A stretch of DNA of 64,000 bases from Datisca glomerata (Eukaryota > Streptophyta > Magnoliopsida > Cucurbitales > Datiscaceae), in contig QANY01013200.1 in NCBI GenBank assembly GCA_003255025.1, positions 434,001 through 498,000 of the forward strand, in the 5' to 3' direction. Shown here one piece after another: positions 1-11,755 of this stretch. A program made the translations under genes and the position numbers. How positions within the stretch are numbered: position 1 is the first letter of the stretch; each line of letters opens with the position of its first letter. The notes under the pieces are model-generated. The model worked only from the letters and a program-made list of their open reading frames with translations. It did no database searches and was not told where the DNA came from.

Positions 1-149
1 GATAGAGCTTCCTTAACAGTGGTCGGTTCTGTAGTGGAAAGAGAATCAAAATAGCTTGCAGAATAGGACTTAGGCTTATATTCCAGCTTTGAATCTGGTA
101 ACTATACGATGAACATTTAAAGTGGGTGACGGTGAAGTATGTAAAGATA

Positions 150-2910
150 AAGTTGGTGTAGATGGAGAGGAGGAGGATGAAATGGATAGATTACTTAGTG
201 GAGAAGCTGATGAGTGCCTGGGAGAACATATGCCATAACATGGGCATAGTGTTGCTGGTGAAGCAATGTTTCTAGCAACAGGGAAGACAAATCAGGTAGG
301 AGGATTATAAGGTTGGACAAATTTAGAGGGTGAATGGGACATAAAGCCAGAGGTAAAGGCGAACATAGATTCGTTAAAGATGACATTCCTGGCAGTATAG
401 ACTCTGCCAGAGGAGTGGAGACACATGTAACCTTTATGCCGAGGAGAGTAACCAATAAAGGCACGTAGATCCGAACTAAAATCAATTTGACCTCTATGGT
501 CTAAGATGTGGGAAGCATTCCCAAAAACCTTAAGAAAGGAGTAGTCTGGGGTGGGGAGTTTAGGAGATTTGTGGTGCAGAATGGGTGTGGGTAATCTGTT
601 AATCAGAAAGGAAGCTGTAGTGGTAGCTTCCCACCAAAAGGTGAAGGGCATGGAAGCTTGGGAGAGTAGTGTGGAAGCAGTTTGTAGGATGTATTTGTGT
701 TTTCTCTCAGCCCTACCATTTTGGTTGTGTGAATGGGGGCAAGAGTGTCGAAATAGGACTCCTTCGTTGTCAAGATACTTCTAAAAACTTCGAAACTCCC
801 CACCTTAGTCTGACTGAACTACCCTGATGGGCAAGCCAAGTTATTTTTCCACCATTTTTTTAAGTAGAAGAAGGTAGGTAGGGCATCAAACTTTATCCTT
901 AAGGGGTATACCCATGTAAACCTAGTGAAGTCATCAAGAAAGTGAATGTAATATTTGTACCCAAAGTTAGAAGTAATGGAGGCTAGACCCCAAAGATATG
1001 TGTGGATAAGCTGAAGTGGTTGGGTACATCTGGTTGAGATAGTAGGATAGTGTTGAACATGACTTTTCCCTTTGATACAAGAGTCACATAATTGTAGCTT
1101 TTGGGGGTTATGCTTAATATTGGCCAATTTTAAGGTGGCAAAGGTGAATTTGGATGAGGGGTGTCCAAGTCGATAGTGCCAAGTTTGAATATCATTACGT
1201 AGTACATCACTCAAATAAGAGATAAGAGGAGAAACTTTTGTATTAGATGTAGTAATTACATGACACCTTGGACCATGTTTATAGACATCAGACTCCTTAG
1301 AATTTACTATGGAAACAATAGGACTAGGACATTAGGACTCAAGACTGAAAGAAAACACACTTTTATTGACCCTAGACTTAGACAGCAGACCAGAAGTGGA
1401 TAAAAGAGGATGACCATGTGGTGCTAGAAAGATATTGCAAGAGACAGCAGCAACATGCCATTTCCTCAGCAAGAAGTGCTCATACACACCGTCCTTAAGC
1501 TTCCCGTGGAGAAGAGTAATCCCTGTTACTAGGTCATTTACAAGATAATATATGGAAAAGAAAAGCACATAGAAAGGGTTATCTTGTGTTAGTCTAGAAA
1601 TGCTAATCAAATTTTTAGTTATGGCTGGTACCCTAAGTAATTAAAGTAGTTTAAGGAGATAAGGGATGGAATTGAGGAGGGTAGAGCCAACATGACTTAT
1701 TGAGAGAGCCTTACCATTTCCCACTGTCAACTTTTCATGTCCTTGATAGTCACTCGCCACACTGAGGTTCCCAATGTCTATAGTAATGTGATTAGTTGTC
1801 CCACTGTCTGCATGCCAGGATGAATCAGTGATTGACTCTAGAACAGCAACAAAGGCACCTGGATTGAAGCTATGTGTTCCAAACTTAGGACTCTGAGGCA
1901 AGGTGGGAGTGAAGTTTAGAGAGGCGCCCTGAAACGTTTTATCAAACCTATACCAGCAAGCAGTTGCAGTATGACCTGGTTTAGTGCAGACTTGACATAT
2001 GACTCTGGTGTTGTTAGACCTGCCACCTCGACTGCCCCTTCTACCCCCTCTGTACTGACTTGAGTTATTGTTGGGCCTAATATAATTGCTAGAACTCCAG
2101 TTGGACCGCTATTGTGAGTTAGAATGACCTTGCCTTTTGAATCAACAATGTTGAGCAAGATTAGCAGTAGCTCAAAGCTGGTTTATTCGTTTTGCATTTT
2201 GTCTCTCAATACGAACTTTCATGGCTCATGAGTAAGGCTTGTACTTCTTCAATGGTGACTAAATCAGCTCGAGAGGTTACATTAACAACCACAGAGTCTT
2301 ATTCAGGACCCAAACCATTCAAAATGTGCAACATCATGTCTTGTTCACCCACTGGATCACCAGCTGTAAGGAGTTTGTTTGCAATGATTCTCATATGTCA
2401 AAGTAGTCTGAGATTGTCATTGATTCCTTTGGGATATTGTTTATGGCATTTTTCAGTTGTAGGGGTTGTTTTTTGGACCGACTAGCAAAGGCTCTTTCAA
2501 GAGCATTCCAAAGGCTTTTCGTGCTGTTATGTTGCAGCATCGAGCCGAGAACTTGATCGTTCACTCATGGAGGAGCAAAGCCAGCTTAATAGGAGTTGGT
2601 CACTTCTTACCCTGGCCATAAATTCTGGGTTGACCGCTCCACCAAGTTGAAGCTGTGGAGGTGGGGTATGGGTTCCAAATACGAACTCACTCATCCTGTG
2701 TCAATGATTACAGGTACTACCTGAGATTTCTAGAGAATGAAGTTGTCGCGGTCAAGTTTAATCGATAGAGTAGCATTCAGAGTGTTCTTGAATGGACTCG
2801 AGCTTTCCAGGGTCCTGTTCAGAACTCATGAGGATTCACCACTGCTTTCTGTTGGTTGCATTTGTTGTTTGCGCCGCGGCTTGAGGAGCATTGGACTCCA
2901 TTTATTTTCA
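150..2910 (-). pseudogene. copia-1 gag-pol remnant (gag to integrase)
   Basis: Several fragments can be read on the minus strand. Gag remnants (UBN2-like) lie at about 2160-2700. A CCHC zinc knuckle is at about 1945-2005 (CQVC, then TKPGH, then TATAC). The protease fragment is at 1641-1901, with WHADSGTTNH holding the aspartic DSG triad. GAG-pre-integrase plus the start of the integrase core is at 819-1214 (WHYRLGHPSS, CDSCIKGK, HFLDDFTRFTWVYPL). The integrase C-terminal part is at 292-803 (LPTPILHHKSP, FIGYSPRHKGY). Stops and frame changes separate all of these, so no polyprotein can be made. The protein order matches Ty1/copia. Confidence 0.85.
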
Positions 2911-2938
2911 TCGTCGGAGATGAGGGAGATGAACCCGA

Positions 2939-2951
2939 TCTGATACCAAGT
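2939..2951 (-). other. tRNA-Met-type primer-binding site of copia-1
   Basis: On the minus strand the sequence reads TTGGTATCAGATC. It is close to the TGGTATCAGAGC motif complementary to the 3' end of initiator tRNA-Met that primes most plant copia elements. It sits two to four bases inside the inferred LTR end, the usual spacing. Confidence 0.65.
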
Positions 2952-3158
2952 TGAGATTGGTGGTTATGTACTATAAAATTAGTGCTCACCCACCTCGCAG
3001 CTGAGCAGCTAAATATATTAACCATAAAATGAGAGTTTGTTACAAGAGAAATGATTACAGAAGATTGCGCAAAAGGAGCATGAGAGAATTATAAAGGCTA
3101 ACGGCCGATCACAACCAAGAATGTGTAACTAACTCTTGCTGTAGTAATCGGTGCTGAC
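2952..3158 (-). repeat. Candidate 5' LTR of copia-1
   Basis: The inner edge is well placed: on the minus strand the sequence ends in TCTCA just before the primer-binding site near 2940-2950. The outer edge at 3158 is chosen because the minus strand there begins TGTCAGCACC, which gives a TG...CA element of about 207 bp. Without the second LTR this outer edge is a guess. Confidence 0.4.
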
Positions 3159-5036
3159 ATGGCGTATAAAGGAAGACTGTTGAGGTGGTTGAATATGTGG
3201 CTTAACACTGAGACTACCAAAACAGGGAAAACAAATGTAGATCCTGCATCTCGTGAAGATGTTAAAGTTATGCGGTGGACTATAATTATGAAGATGTTAA
3301 AACTACTGGTTATTGATGCAAGAGTTTTATCATTTATTTTGAATGGTTACGTTAACATTCTGGAATGATTATGAGTGTATAATAAAGTTGTCATAAAATA
3401 TAAAAAGACAAAAATCCTGGAGAAAAAAGCCCAAATATAGTCGTACAAGTTTGGATGACTACAAGTTGATATGATTACCTTAAAATATTTTAGATTATGT
3501 ACATGCGGCGAACATAATAGCTTGAAGATGCAAGCCAAAATATAATATACAAGTGTATATGATTACAAAATTAAGAGTGTTCTCCATCATTAACATAACT
3601 ACCACTAGTTTACTGAGACAATTGGCAATATAGATCCTGCATCTCGTGAACCACTATGACAAAAATCTTGACCAGCTCTCTAGTGACTTCAACGGAGTCT
3701 CTTGGATTGACCAAGATGTGATGGGAATGGTATTGAAAAACTCCTACTAACCTCCACCAATACATGAAATATGGACGCCTAGGTGATAAGCTAGAGTGGA
3801 CACGCAAAGTCTCCTTGTAGTCAAGTGTTGACTTGGGACGTCCTGTAATCATAACCGGATGGTAAAAAAAACCCCAATAAATGAATAATACACATCATGT
3901 TGCAAGGACACAATTAACAACTTCTGAAATTTTCATTGGTATAGGTCCTCCCCTTCTAGTTTAGAAAGAAAAAGGATTTGCGAAGGCATCAGACACAATG
4001 GCAAAATAACCGCACAAATAGAAGGAGCATGATGCAACATGAACTATGGGTAAGAACACCCACACATGCACACTGGACAAATTTTTTAGAAGAATATGAA
4101 TGTACAGAAAGTTTCCCACCCACGACTTGACAATCTCAGACGTCCATAATAGTGGCCTAAACCACATTACATGTACGCTCAATATTTAAAAATATATATA
4201 TAAAAAATTCAAAATTGAAATTTTAATTTAAGATGCTTAAACGCGAGCCTTCAAAGTTTTCAATCATAAAAAGAAATAAATTCTATACGCATTTAGGATT
4301 AATAATTTACAGTTTCTTAGTCATATATCCCATGATCTTTAAAGAAACAAAATGAAATGATATTGCCAATATAGAAACTTTCCAAAAATATTTCCCACAC
4401 TGATGTAATAATTTTTATTCAGAATCATACAAATAATCTAACTGTTATCGTATGACATGATGTATGATGAGAGTATAGACACCATGCTTTTGAAATAATA
4501 AAAAAAAAATTCTTTTCCTTATGTTCATGACTTTTCTAATCTTATCTTTATTATATCACAAATATCTTGTATAATCACTTCATTTCAAGAAAATTTAAAT
4601 AAAAATGACATATTTAGTTGTGTCTTGCACGTGATAACTTACTAGTACGTTAAAAATATTGCACGCAACTCTTTGTTTCATTGTCTCAGGGCTGCTGTTA
4701 GCAATCAACGGCGACGATAATGTTCACTACTAGTCAAAATTTGAACGAGAGATTTTAGATATTAAACAGTACACCCCACGCATCTGCGGCTGAAAATGAG
4801 TGGATCCAAATTCTAGGTGCATTTGCTAGATCTTCCCAGGCACCCTGAAGGAGGAGATGCTTGGGATACCAACACTAGACTAAACACAGTTTTTCACTTA
4901 ATTTTGGCGCTTATCAATGTTTTTTATATTTAGTATAAATTTATAATATTATGATGATACATTTTATATGTACATGAGCTCTCAGACCATCCATGTCATA
5001 CTAAAAAGCATGAGATGATTCAAATTCCCTCCATCA
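3159..5036. other. Unassigned intergenic sequence
   Basis: No gene is supported here. A 19-20 base string containing GATCCTGCATCTCGTGAA occurs near 3240 and again near 3631, suggesting a small local duplication. An 80-codon minus-strand reading frame at 3610-3852 has no domain I recognise. From about 4190 on, the sequence is AT-rich and featureless. Confidence 0.4.
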
Positions 5037-5690
5037 TGTCGGTTTCAGATGAATCGTTGATAAACATTCTTGCCTATGTAGCCATGCCAACCAACGATCT
5101 GTATCATGAAAAACACACTTGCAATGCGTTCAACACTTCCTCGAACAACAACTTCGTATAGGAACATGTATCACTAGACCATATACCAAGTGCTCCGGTT
5201 GAAGAATATCAACACAACATTTCTTCCTTCATTGGACGTTGCATGGAAAGTGGAAATGCGGAGGCACTTACAAAGTAGGAATGGTTAAGTTCTTTAGCAC
5301 GAATGAAACGCAATATGGGCTATCCTATCTGAAGACGACATCCAAAAAAGGTCACTCTTAAGCGACACATATTGTATAGTTCTATTATGCTCTGACAAAG
5401 GTGTAGAACGTATGCATGCTTTGCCTTCGTTCAAAAATATTACTCAAACTTGCGGAATGACGGTGAAAGATTGTAGGAGAAGCAATTGCTTGTTCCTTTC
5501 TCACATTTGAGTAGATAGGCGTCTCAGGAATGTTGCAATATCTACATGTTATAAAGACAACACTACGATTTAGCCTGACGAAGAGGTTGGGATTTGAGTG
5601 ATGAAGAAGATGACTATGAAGGAATATGCAATTACTATAAATGGAACCGTGAAGCTAAGATATTCTTTAATTATCTTCCACCTTTCTCAG
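5037..5690 (+). pseudogene. F-box protein pseudogene (At1g67623/At2g35280-like family)
   Basis: Translation from the ATG at about 5037 gives an F-box-like start (MSVSDESLINILAYVA) followed by residues resembling CNAFNTSSNNNFV and EHVSLDHIPSAP. After a frame change comes GMVKFFSTNETQYGLSYL, then LLSDTYCIVLLCSDKGVERM. This order is typical of the small plant F-box family with a SEL1-like segment (putative F-box proteins such as At1g67623). An in-frame TAG follows residue 42, and there are at least two frameshifts plus further stops. A polar tail with DEEDDYEGICNYYKW follows near 5600-5660. Functional F-box proteins in this family recruit SKP1 in SCF ubiquitin ligases; this copy cannot. Assignment rests on remembered family patterns, not on a search. 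Confidence 0.6.
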
Positions 5691-5743
5691 TTAGAATTTT
5701 ATGGATAGTTTTATTATCTTTATTTGATGGATGAATTTTGTTT

Positions 5744-5748
5744 TGAAC
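5744..5748. repeat. Left target-site duplication TGAAC of copia-2
   Basis: TGAAC immediately precedes the 5' LTR. It is identical to the five bases after the 3' LTR at 14915-14919, as expected for integrase-made staggered cuts. Confidence 0.85.
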
Positions 5749-6038
5749 TATTGGAAAACTCATATTCGGGCGTCTATGATGGGTTCACCCAACCCAATTT
5801 TGAAAATGGATGATTGATAGCTTTTCATGTGAAAAACTACCAATGGTGGTGAATATAAATAACCACCATTAACTTCTATGAAAGAGGAACTTCATTTTTT
5901 TATTTTTGATGAAGAAATTCAGACCTATTGCAGAGACAAAGAGAAAATCATTCCTGTAACACTAAAATCAAGTTTTCACATACAAAATCAATGGCTCTTA
6001 GGTTGTGAAATAAGTGGGGAGTTCATTTTCGTGATTTC
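5749..6038 (+). repeat. copia-2 5' LTR, left part
   Basis: It is collinear with 14539-14840 of the 3' LTR, including the shared stretch around GATGGGTT...GAAAATGGATGATTG and the TATAAATAACCACCAT segment, a plausible TATA box (TATAAATA at about 5854). It stops being LTR after GTGATTTC at 6038, where the foreign insertion starts. Confidence 0.88.
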
Positions 6039-9000
6039 CTTAATTAATAATACATTGTTGGGGATAGTATTGTCCAATAATGCTTCTCCAACTTCTACAT
6101 TGTTATATATAGTATAGATAATTAATTCACTCTTTAAGTTACACACTTAATGATTATTTATAAATTATATTTATAGTAGTTATAATAATGTAATTGATTG
6201 TCTGATTTGACATATATTATATGACATTAACAATATATTTTGAACAAATTTGATATAATAAAAAAATAATTGACGGTTAAAATATGAATGGCATACTAAT
6301 TTGTATATGTGACATAATTGTAATGAACATAATGATATTAATGCATCTAATTCTAATTAGGAGAGAGTTTATATTACAAAGCATAATATTTTTTTACAAC
6401 AAATATTGTGACGCATATATTATCAAGTTAATATACTTTATATTTTTATTAACAACCACAATTATCAAAAGACTCATGATATTCGAAAAAGAATTTTATA
6501 TTTTTAGAGGCCTTAAAATGGTCTACTATCTTAAATTTGAACATTTAAAATTAAAAAAATAATATGATTCAATTTTCATACAAATATCTCCCAAAAACAT
6601 CTATCTTTTCAATTTTGATCCTTTTACTTTCTATTTTTAGATTATGAAAATGAATGACTATGTTAATCTCGTTATTTTATTTTTGACGATGAAAATACTT
6701 ATATTAATAAAGATAAGCAAGTCGACATATGTTAATAGTATTTATAAAATTTTATACTCATATGCAAAGTATGTGTCAAAAAACTAGTAGTTTCAAGTAG
6801 TACATCTATTATTGTTCTAGATGAGTTTTCATATTTTTTGAAACTGTCACATAATAGTCTCACTAGCAATATAAACAGTCAAGCCATCGTTCATCTTTTT
6901 CTTTTATATTCATACTTTAAAAATTATAAAGCATGTTTCTATTTTTACAAGTTGTTAGGAAATTAAATTAAATGAACAATTTCATAAGAAATTGTAAAGT
7001 GGACAATTTAATTTTATCGATAGTACAATTACAAAGTATACGATTTCATAAAGTAATTGAATAGAGTAGTTAAACGTAGTTATTGTTAGAAAAGTAATTC
7101 AATGAAGTAATTGTGAATTCCAAAAATAATTCATCAATCAATTAAATGAAAATGACAATAATGGACAATCAATATATTTATTGTGCTACTTCGTTACTTT
7201 AATGAACATTTAGATGTCTTATTAATTATTTTATATAATCTTCAAGATTGTTAGTATAAAAATGAAAGAATAAAAATACTATAATTATTTTTTTATAGAA
7301 AGTAAATAGAGAGAGAAGGAGACCTAAAAGAGAAATTAGGTATAAAAGGTACAACTAAAGAGAAACAAATAATCGAGAGAGGCATAGAAAGAGTTAGAGG
7401 ACAAAGAGAGAGAGGAGGGACTATGAAGAGATAGAGACGCACAATATACAAAGAGTTAAGGCCTCGTTTGATAGCTATGATAGTATTGGATAATACTGTA
7501 CTAAATCTGTCAGATTGGACTATACTGTATTGTGCTGGATTAAGTAGTGCACTCTAATGTTTGGTGTTGTATTTGTTAAAAACTATATTACTCATATACT
7601 GTTTGATACAGAATAGTACTGGATGTAAAACTGTTTATTATCATTTACTCCTAGAGCTCATTAACATGTTATTTGTATTTACAGCCAATTTCATATTTCT
7701 AAGTACACAATTTCTACTACAAATAAAAATATTTCATCTCATAAGTTATTTCGATTCAAAAGAAATTAGAATTTTTTGGAAAATAAGTTTACTTGAAGGT
7801 CACTCATAAGAAAATCTAACATCATTAGAGATGTCTATAAAATTTCTTAAAACAACATCATCAAGAGAAAATGTCCATACAAAAATGAATAAAGCAAAAT
7901 AGCCAAAAACGTAAGGGAAATTCCAAGATTTCAAGAGTATTGTAGCAGATATGCAAATATTTCAAATGAAGAAAGGAGAAATGCTAGAAGAAAGAGAAAA
8001 GGAGAAATGCAAGAAGAAAGAGAAAAGGAGAAGGAGAAAGCTCGTTCGCAATGACGACGGTGTTGTGGTCTTATAGAATGAGCTCCTTGATGGGAGAAGG
8101 TTGTGGTCACGATGAGGATTGCACACGCTAAGGTAGAAAGGAGAAATAGAGTAGGGGATTTTTTTTCTATATGTGTTAGTCCCGTCGATTCCCAGTCATG
8201 AGAATCGTATTAGTTAATACGGTGATAAGAGTACTATTTAGTCTCATCGTATTAACTATTCCAGACGGGCTGTTAAGCCAAACGTGGAACGTACTAAAAT
8301 ACTATTGTCCAGTCATTTAGTATTGTCGAGTTCTGGTAGCCAAACAAGGCCTAAACGTACAAACAAAAAGAAAGATAGGTAGGAAGGACTGGATAGTTAA
8401 AACAAAAAAAAGAGGAAAAGAGTACAAATGAAAAAAAGTAGGTATGTTTTAGCCAAAAACTTCAACAACATATGCTTGTATGCTTATCTCCTGTGCTAAG
8501 CGCAGGCGTCCTTCTCACAAGAAGAATTTGCAATGGTGATATTATATATGTCCTTCCCTCTGGCCGGAATTTCTCACGGGCTCAATGTCTGAAAAAATTA
8601 AATAAAGAACTGTAAAGACAAAGAGAACTAGGGGTGGTTTCCTCGTCGAAGAGCCTCCGATGCCTAAGTCAGTATTCGATAGATATTTTGACATAATTTC
8701 CTTATGAGAGAGAATGCCTACCTTTTTTATTGATTAACATATCTATTTATACCTAAGTCATCGGGTGGGAGGGAGCATGTTGAGGAAGCTTCTCAGAGGC
8801 ATGATGGAGAAGCTTTGCGAGACACGATGCCAGAAGCTTTGCAAGACATGATGCCTTTCATGATTGTTCTTGATTGGATGGAGGGAGGGATGAATTTTGA
8901 CATAATGTGATGGGCATTAATGGTTGATGTGCCTTCACGATGACATTTCAGAGGTTGATCTGACATCCTGCCATGGCGATTGGATCTATTGACCGCTACT

Positions 9001-9189
9001 TCCGGCGATCAATTATGGCCTTGTGCTCGAGGTTAATAGAGCTCTCCTCGTGAGCTTTGATATTTTATATGTGCTCAGGTCTATGCAGCCCAAGATTCCT
9101 TGAGGCTGCCAGTCGAGATTGGTCCTTCTCCTTAGAAACTTTCCTCCATTGGGCCCCCCTAATGTGGCGTAACACGTGTTAGTGCGTCA
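6039..9189. other. 3.15-kb insertion in copia-2 5' LTR, flanked by a 63-bp direct duplication
   Basis: The last 63 bases of the left LTR part (5976-6038) recur at 9190-9252 with three mismatches, and the LTR then continues to its end at 9337. The inserted block therefore has a 63-bp target duplication, far longer than any transposase or integrase makes. The block is AT-rich in 6039-7459. It contains a PIF/Harbinger-like element at 7460-8351, and its end at about 8560-9189 is less AT-rich and of unknown origin. No convincing ORF, LTR pair or poly(A) tail bounds it. A repair-based insertion, or an unequal exchange between two LTR copies, would explain the structure. Confidence 0.75.
7460..8351. 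mobile_element. PIF/Harbinger-type non-autonomous element (Tourist-like)
   Basis: The ends are GGCCTCGTTTGATAGC on the left and, reverse-complemented, GGCCTTGTTTGGCTACC on the right. The trinucleotide TAA flanks both sides (7457-7459 and 8352-8354). A GGCCTnGTTTGG terminus with a TAA/TTA target duplication is characteristic of PIF/Harbinger and Tourist elements. The element is 892 bp and has no transposase ORF, so it must have been mobilised in trans. Beyond about 17 bp the inverted repeats match only in patches (AATACT/AGTATT motifs). Confidence 0.75.
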
Positions 9190-9337
9190 TCACATACAAA
9201 ATCAAGGGCTCTTAGGTTGTGAAATAAGTGAAGAGTTCATTTTCGTGATTTCTTACAAGATCTGACACGTAATTTATCATTTCGATCTATTCCTCTTGGT
9301 AATCAAGTAAGTGTTCTTGACTTGATTGTATTCAACA
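9190..9337 (+). repeat. copia-2 5' LTR, right part
   Basis: It begins with the 63-bp duplicated segment and then continues collinearly with the end of the 3' LTR to TTCAACA at 9337, directly before the primer-binding site. Confidence 0.85.
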
Positions 9338-9339
9338 TT

Positions 9340-9351
9340 CGTATCAGAGCA
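9340..9351 (+). other. tRNA-Met-type primer-binding site of copia-2
   Basis: CGTATCAGAGCA follows the LTR end by two bases. It differs at the first position from the canonical TGGTATCAGAGC site. Confidence 0.65.
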
Positions 9352-9359
9352 AGATCATG

Positions 9360-10970
9360 ATGTTTTCATGCCTATATGGTTTTTTTATTTCACGCTGTGG
9401 ATTCAGATTATTGTAGTAATCTGTTGTTGGTTTTTTATTTTTTTTAATTATATTTGCATTAAATTTGATTATGTGTTGGGATGGATGTGAATCAATCAAA
9501 TTAAGTTAGCAGTGATTAATTCTATGTATTTTTTTGGTTGGATTACGCGTGGCCATTACATAATCTGGTTTTTTGTTTTTTGTGGGAATCACAAATACTA
9601 TCAGTAACCATTTTGAGAGCATTTATTAAACTATCACTTGAATTCTGATTTTGAAAGTTTTCGGTTGTATTTTGATTTTAATTGACAGCTGTCATATTAA
9701 GAGGCCAATTATCAAAATACCGTAAGACTGCATCATGAAAAAGTAGAGGTTAAGCAGTTTCACATTTTTTTCTTTCTCTGTATTGTGATTCGGTGGAACA
9801 CTTTAAGTGTTGTCTTTGTTTCCTTTCCTAATAGTTGCACTCTTTATGTGAAAGTTAGTTAACAATACTAACCGTTTTGGCCACATGGTTTTATTTTTTA
9901 TAAGAATTGTTTGCGTTGATATTTGAAAGAATATATATTATCAATATGGACTATGAGTTTTTAGTTTATACACATCCTTTTTCACCACTAGAAGTGTATG
10001 TTCATGAACGTATTTTTCCAATTTTTTATACAGTTGATATTTTGATAAATTGGTTTTAATATATGGAGAAGTACAATACTATAAATTTTTGAAGTGATGT
10101 ATATTTGTTATGCTAGTACAAAAGATGGATTGAGAAACAGATTATGACGGATCATATACTTTGTACTATGAATTTTGTGAGTAAAAAATGAATTCACATC
10201 ACAATATGGTTGAACATGTAATACATTTGAGCAAAATGTAAAATGAAGTACAAAAAAGAGGCATTGAGGTTGAGATAGATATATGCAAAATTCTCCTCAA
10301 TTCCTTGCTAGACTCGTGGAATGCAGAGAAAGAAGAGATCGTGAAAAAGTATACATCTGAAGAATACGATTGTATTATAGAAGATCTCATATTAAGAGAG
10401 GAACGAAATATACGTTCTGAAATTTTTCGTTCAGTTGCATTATCACAATTCGTAAATCTTCAAAGCGCAAGGTTGAGCTTTGGCGTAGACAGGAAGGACC
10501 ATACACTGAATGGAGTCCCATGTTTAAGTGTTGAACAAATTCTGATGTCCAATTTCTATTGTACATATAATTATTGTTTTAAGAAGTAATTCTAACTAAG
10601 TAGTTTGCCATGTTTAGTATAGTCTTTTATTTTGTGTATATACTTTTCATGTTATGATATTAACTGAGTGGGAGTTATGATAAATGAGATTAGTGTATTC
10701 TCGTATGTGATATGTTTTGGGCATATAACTATGTAATGATGATCTGATATTTTGTATGGAAGATGATTATAAGCACTGTAAAATTTCAATCATATACTCA
10801 ATATCATATCATCATTGACTTAGTTAAGTTTGCGGTAACTTTAAGATGTGAATGTGTGTTTTTTAACTTTAAGACGTGAATGTGTGTTTTTTAACTTTAA
10901 GATGTGAATGTGTGTGTTTTTATTTTTAAATGCTAGTATTTATATGCGTTGTTGTGTTTATATGTTGTAG
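9360..10970 (+). other. copia-2 5' leader region
   Basis: There are 1.6 kb between the primer site and the first gag codons, which is long for a copia leader. The region is AT-rich. A reading frame at 10305-10589 matches nothing I know. Three tandem copies of a 28-bp unit lie at 10837-10921. Part of this region may be later insertion. Confidence 0.45.
10837..10921. repeat. Tandem repeat, three copies of a 28-bp unit
   Basis: Copies start at 10837, 10865 and 10893, each beginning AACTTTAAGA followed by TGTGAATGTGTG and a T run. Copy two has one substitution and copy three has an extra GT. Confidence 0.85.
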
Positions 10971-10975
10971 TTGAT

Positions 10976-11595
10976 ATGGTTTCTGCATAAAAAAATATAA
11001 TAGTTGAACTGAATAAGGGTGAGAAACTAAATGGTGATAGTTTTGATATTTGGCATCGAAAAGTTCAGTATATTCTCGAGGAACAAGAAGTTCTAGAAAC
11101 CCTTGAAAATAGTATGACTGAACCTGAAGATGGTACTTCTGCTCAGCATAGAAGAGATCAAGAGTCTTATCGTTTATGGAAATGAAAGAACAGCATAGGT
11201 CACATTACGTTGTTGAGCTGCATGCAAGATGATCTTATGTGTGAGTTTGAAAAGTTTGAAGTTGCCAAGGATATGTGGGATGCTCTAAAAGAGGAATTTG
11301 GCTTGACTTCAGCAATAAAACGAAGACAATTCACGATCAAATTTGACACCTATGTGAAGCGTCAGCATCACACAATGAAACAACCTTTGAAAGAGATGTC
11401 AAATATGATCAGAGAGTTAAAGAGTGTTGGGCATGCACTAATTGGTGAACAACAAGTTCAAGCTCTCATTCGTTCCCTCCCTCAAAATTAAGAACACATT
11501 AAGGTAGCACAATGAAAATATAAAAACTTTTAATGATATTGCACGTCATGTTGAATTAGAAGCTGAGCGTTTGGAAGCTACTTAAACTTCTACTA
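10976..11595 (+). pseudogene. copia-2 gag remnant
   Basis: From the ATG at 10976, after an early TAA, the frame reads LNKGEKLNGDSFDIWHRKVQ and later CMQDDLMCEFEKFEVAKDMW and EEFGLTSAIKRRQF. These match the UBN2/gag capsid of copia elements, including the IWxxK-like and AKDMWDAL motifs. Stops at about 10988 and 11183, and after SLPQN near 11490, break the frame. The capsid would package element RNA; this copy cannot make it whole. Confidence 0.8.
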
Positions 11596-11755
11596 AGCTT
11601 ATGTTGCTGAAACAAGTTCCCAAAAGAGAGGTTTTAAGAGAAAGGGAAATTCTAAATTTTTCAATAAGGGAAAGAAAAGAAAGTGTGCAAACCCACAGCA
11701 CAAAGGCAAGAAACCTAAGACCAACCGTCATATTAGAGACAAACGTGGTGGTAAA

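Larger units (their letters stand above)
1..3158 (-). mobile_element. Ty1/copia retrotransposon (copia-1), 5' portion, cut by window start
   Basis: Read on the minus strand, the order from high to low coordinate is a candidate LTR, a primer-binding site, gag with a CCHC knuckle, protease, the GAG-pre-integrase and integrase regions, and then the window edge. That order (integrase before reverse transcriptase) is diagnostic of Ty1/copia. Reverse transcriptase and RNase H would lie to the left of position 1. The reading frame is broken many times, so this is a decayed copy. The outer LTR boundary is only a candidate, and no target duplication can be tested because the other end is outside the window. 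Confidence 0.85.

Noticed and set aside
10837..10921. Short regular repeats as a CRISPR array
   Set aside because: Head-to-tail copies without spacers in plant retrotransposon sequence. A minisatellite, not CRISPR.
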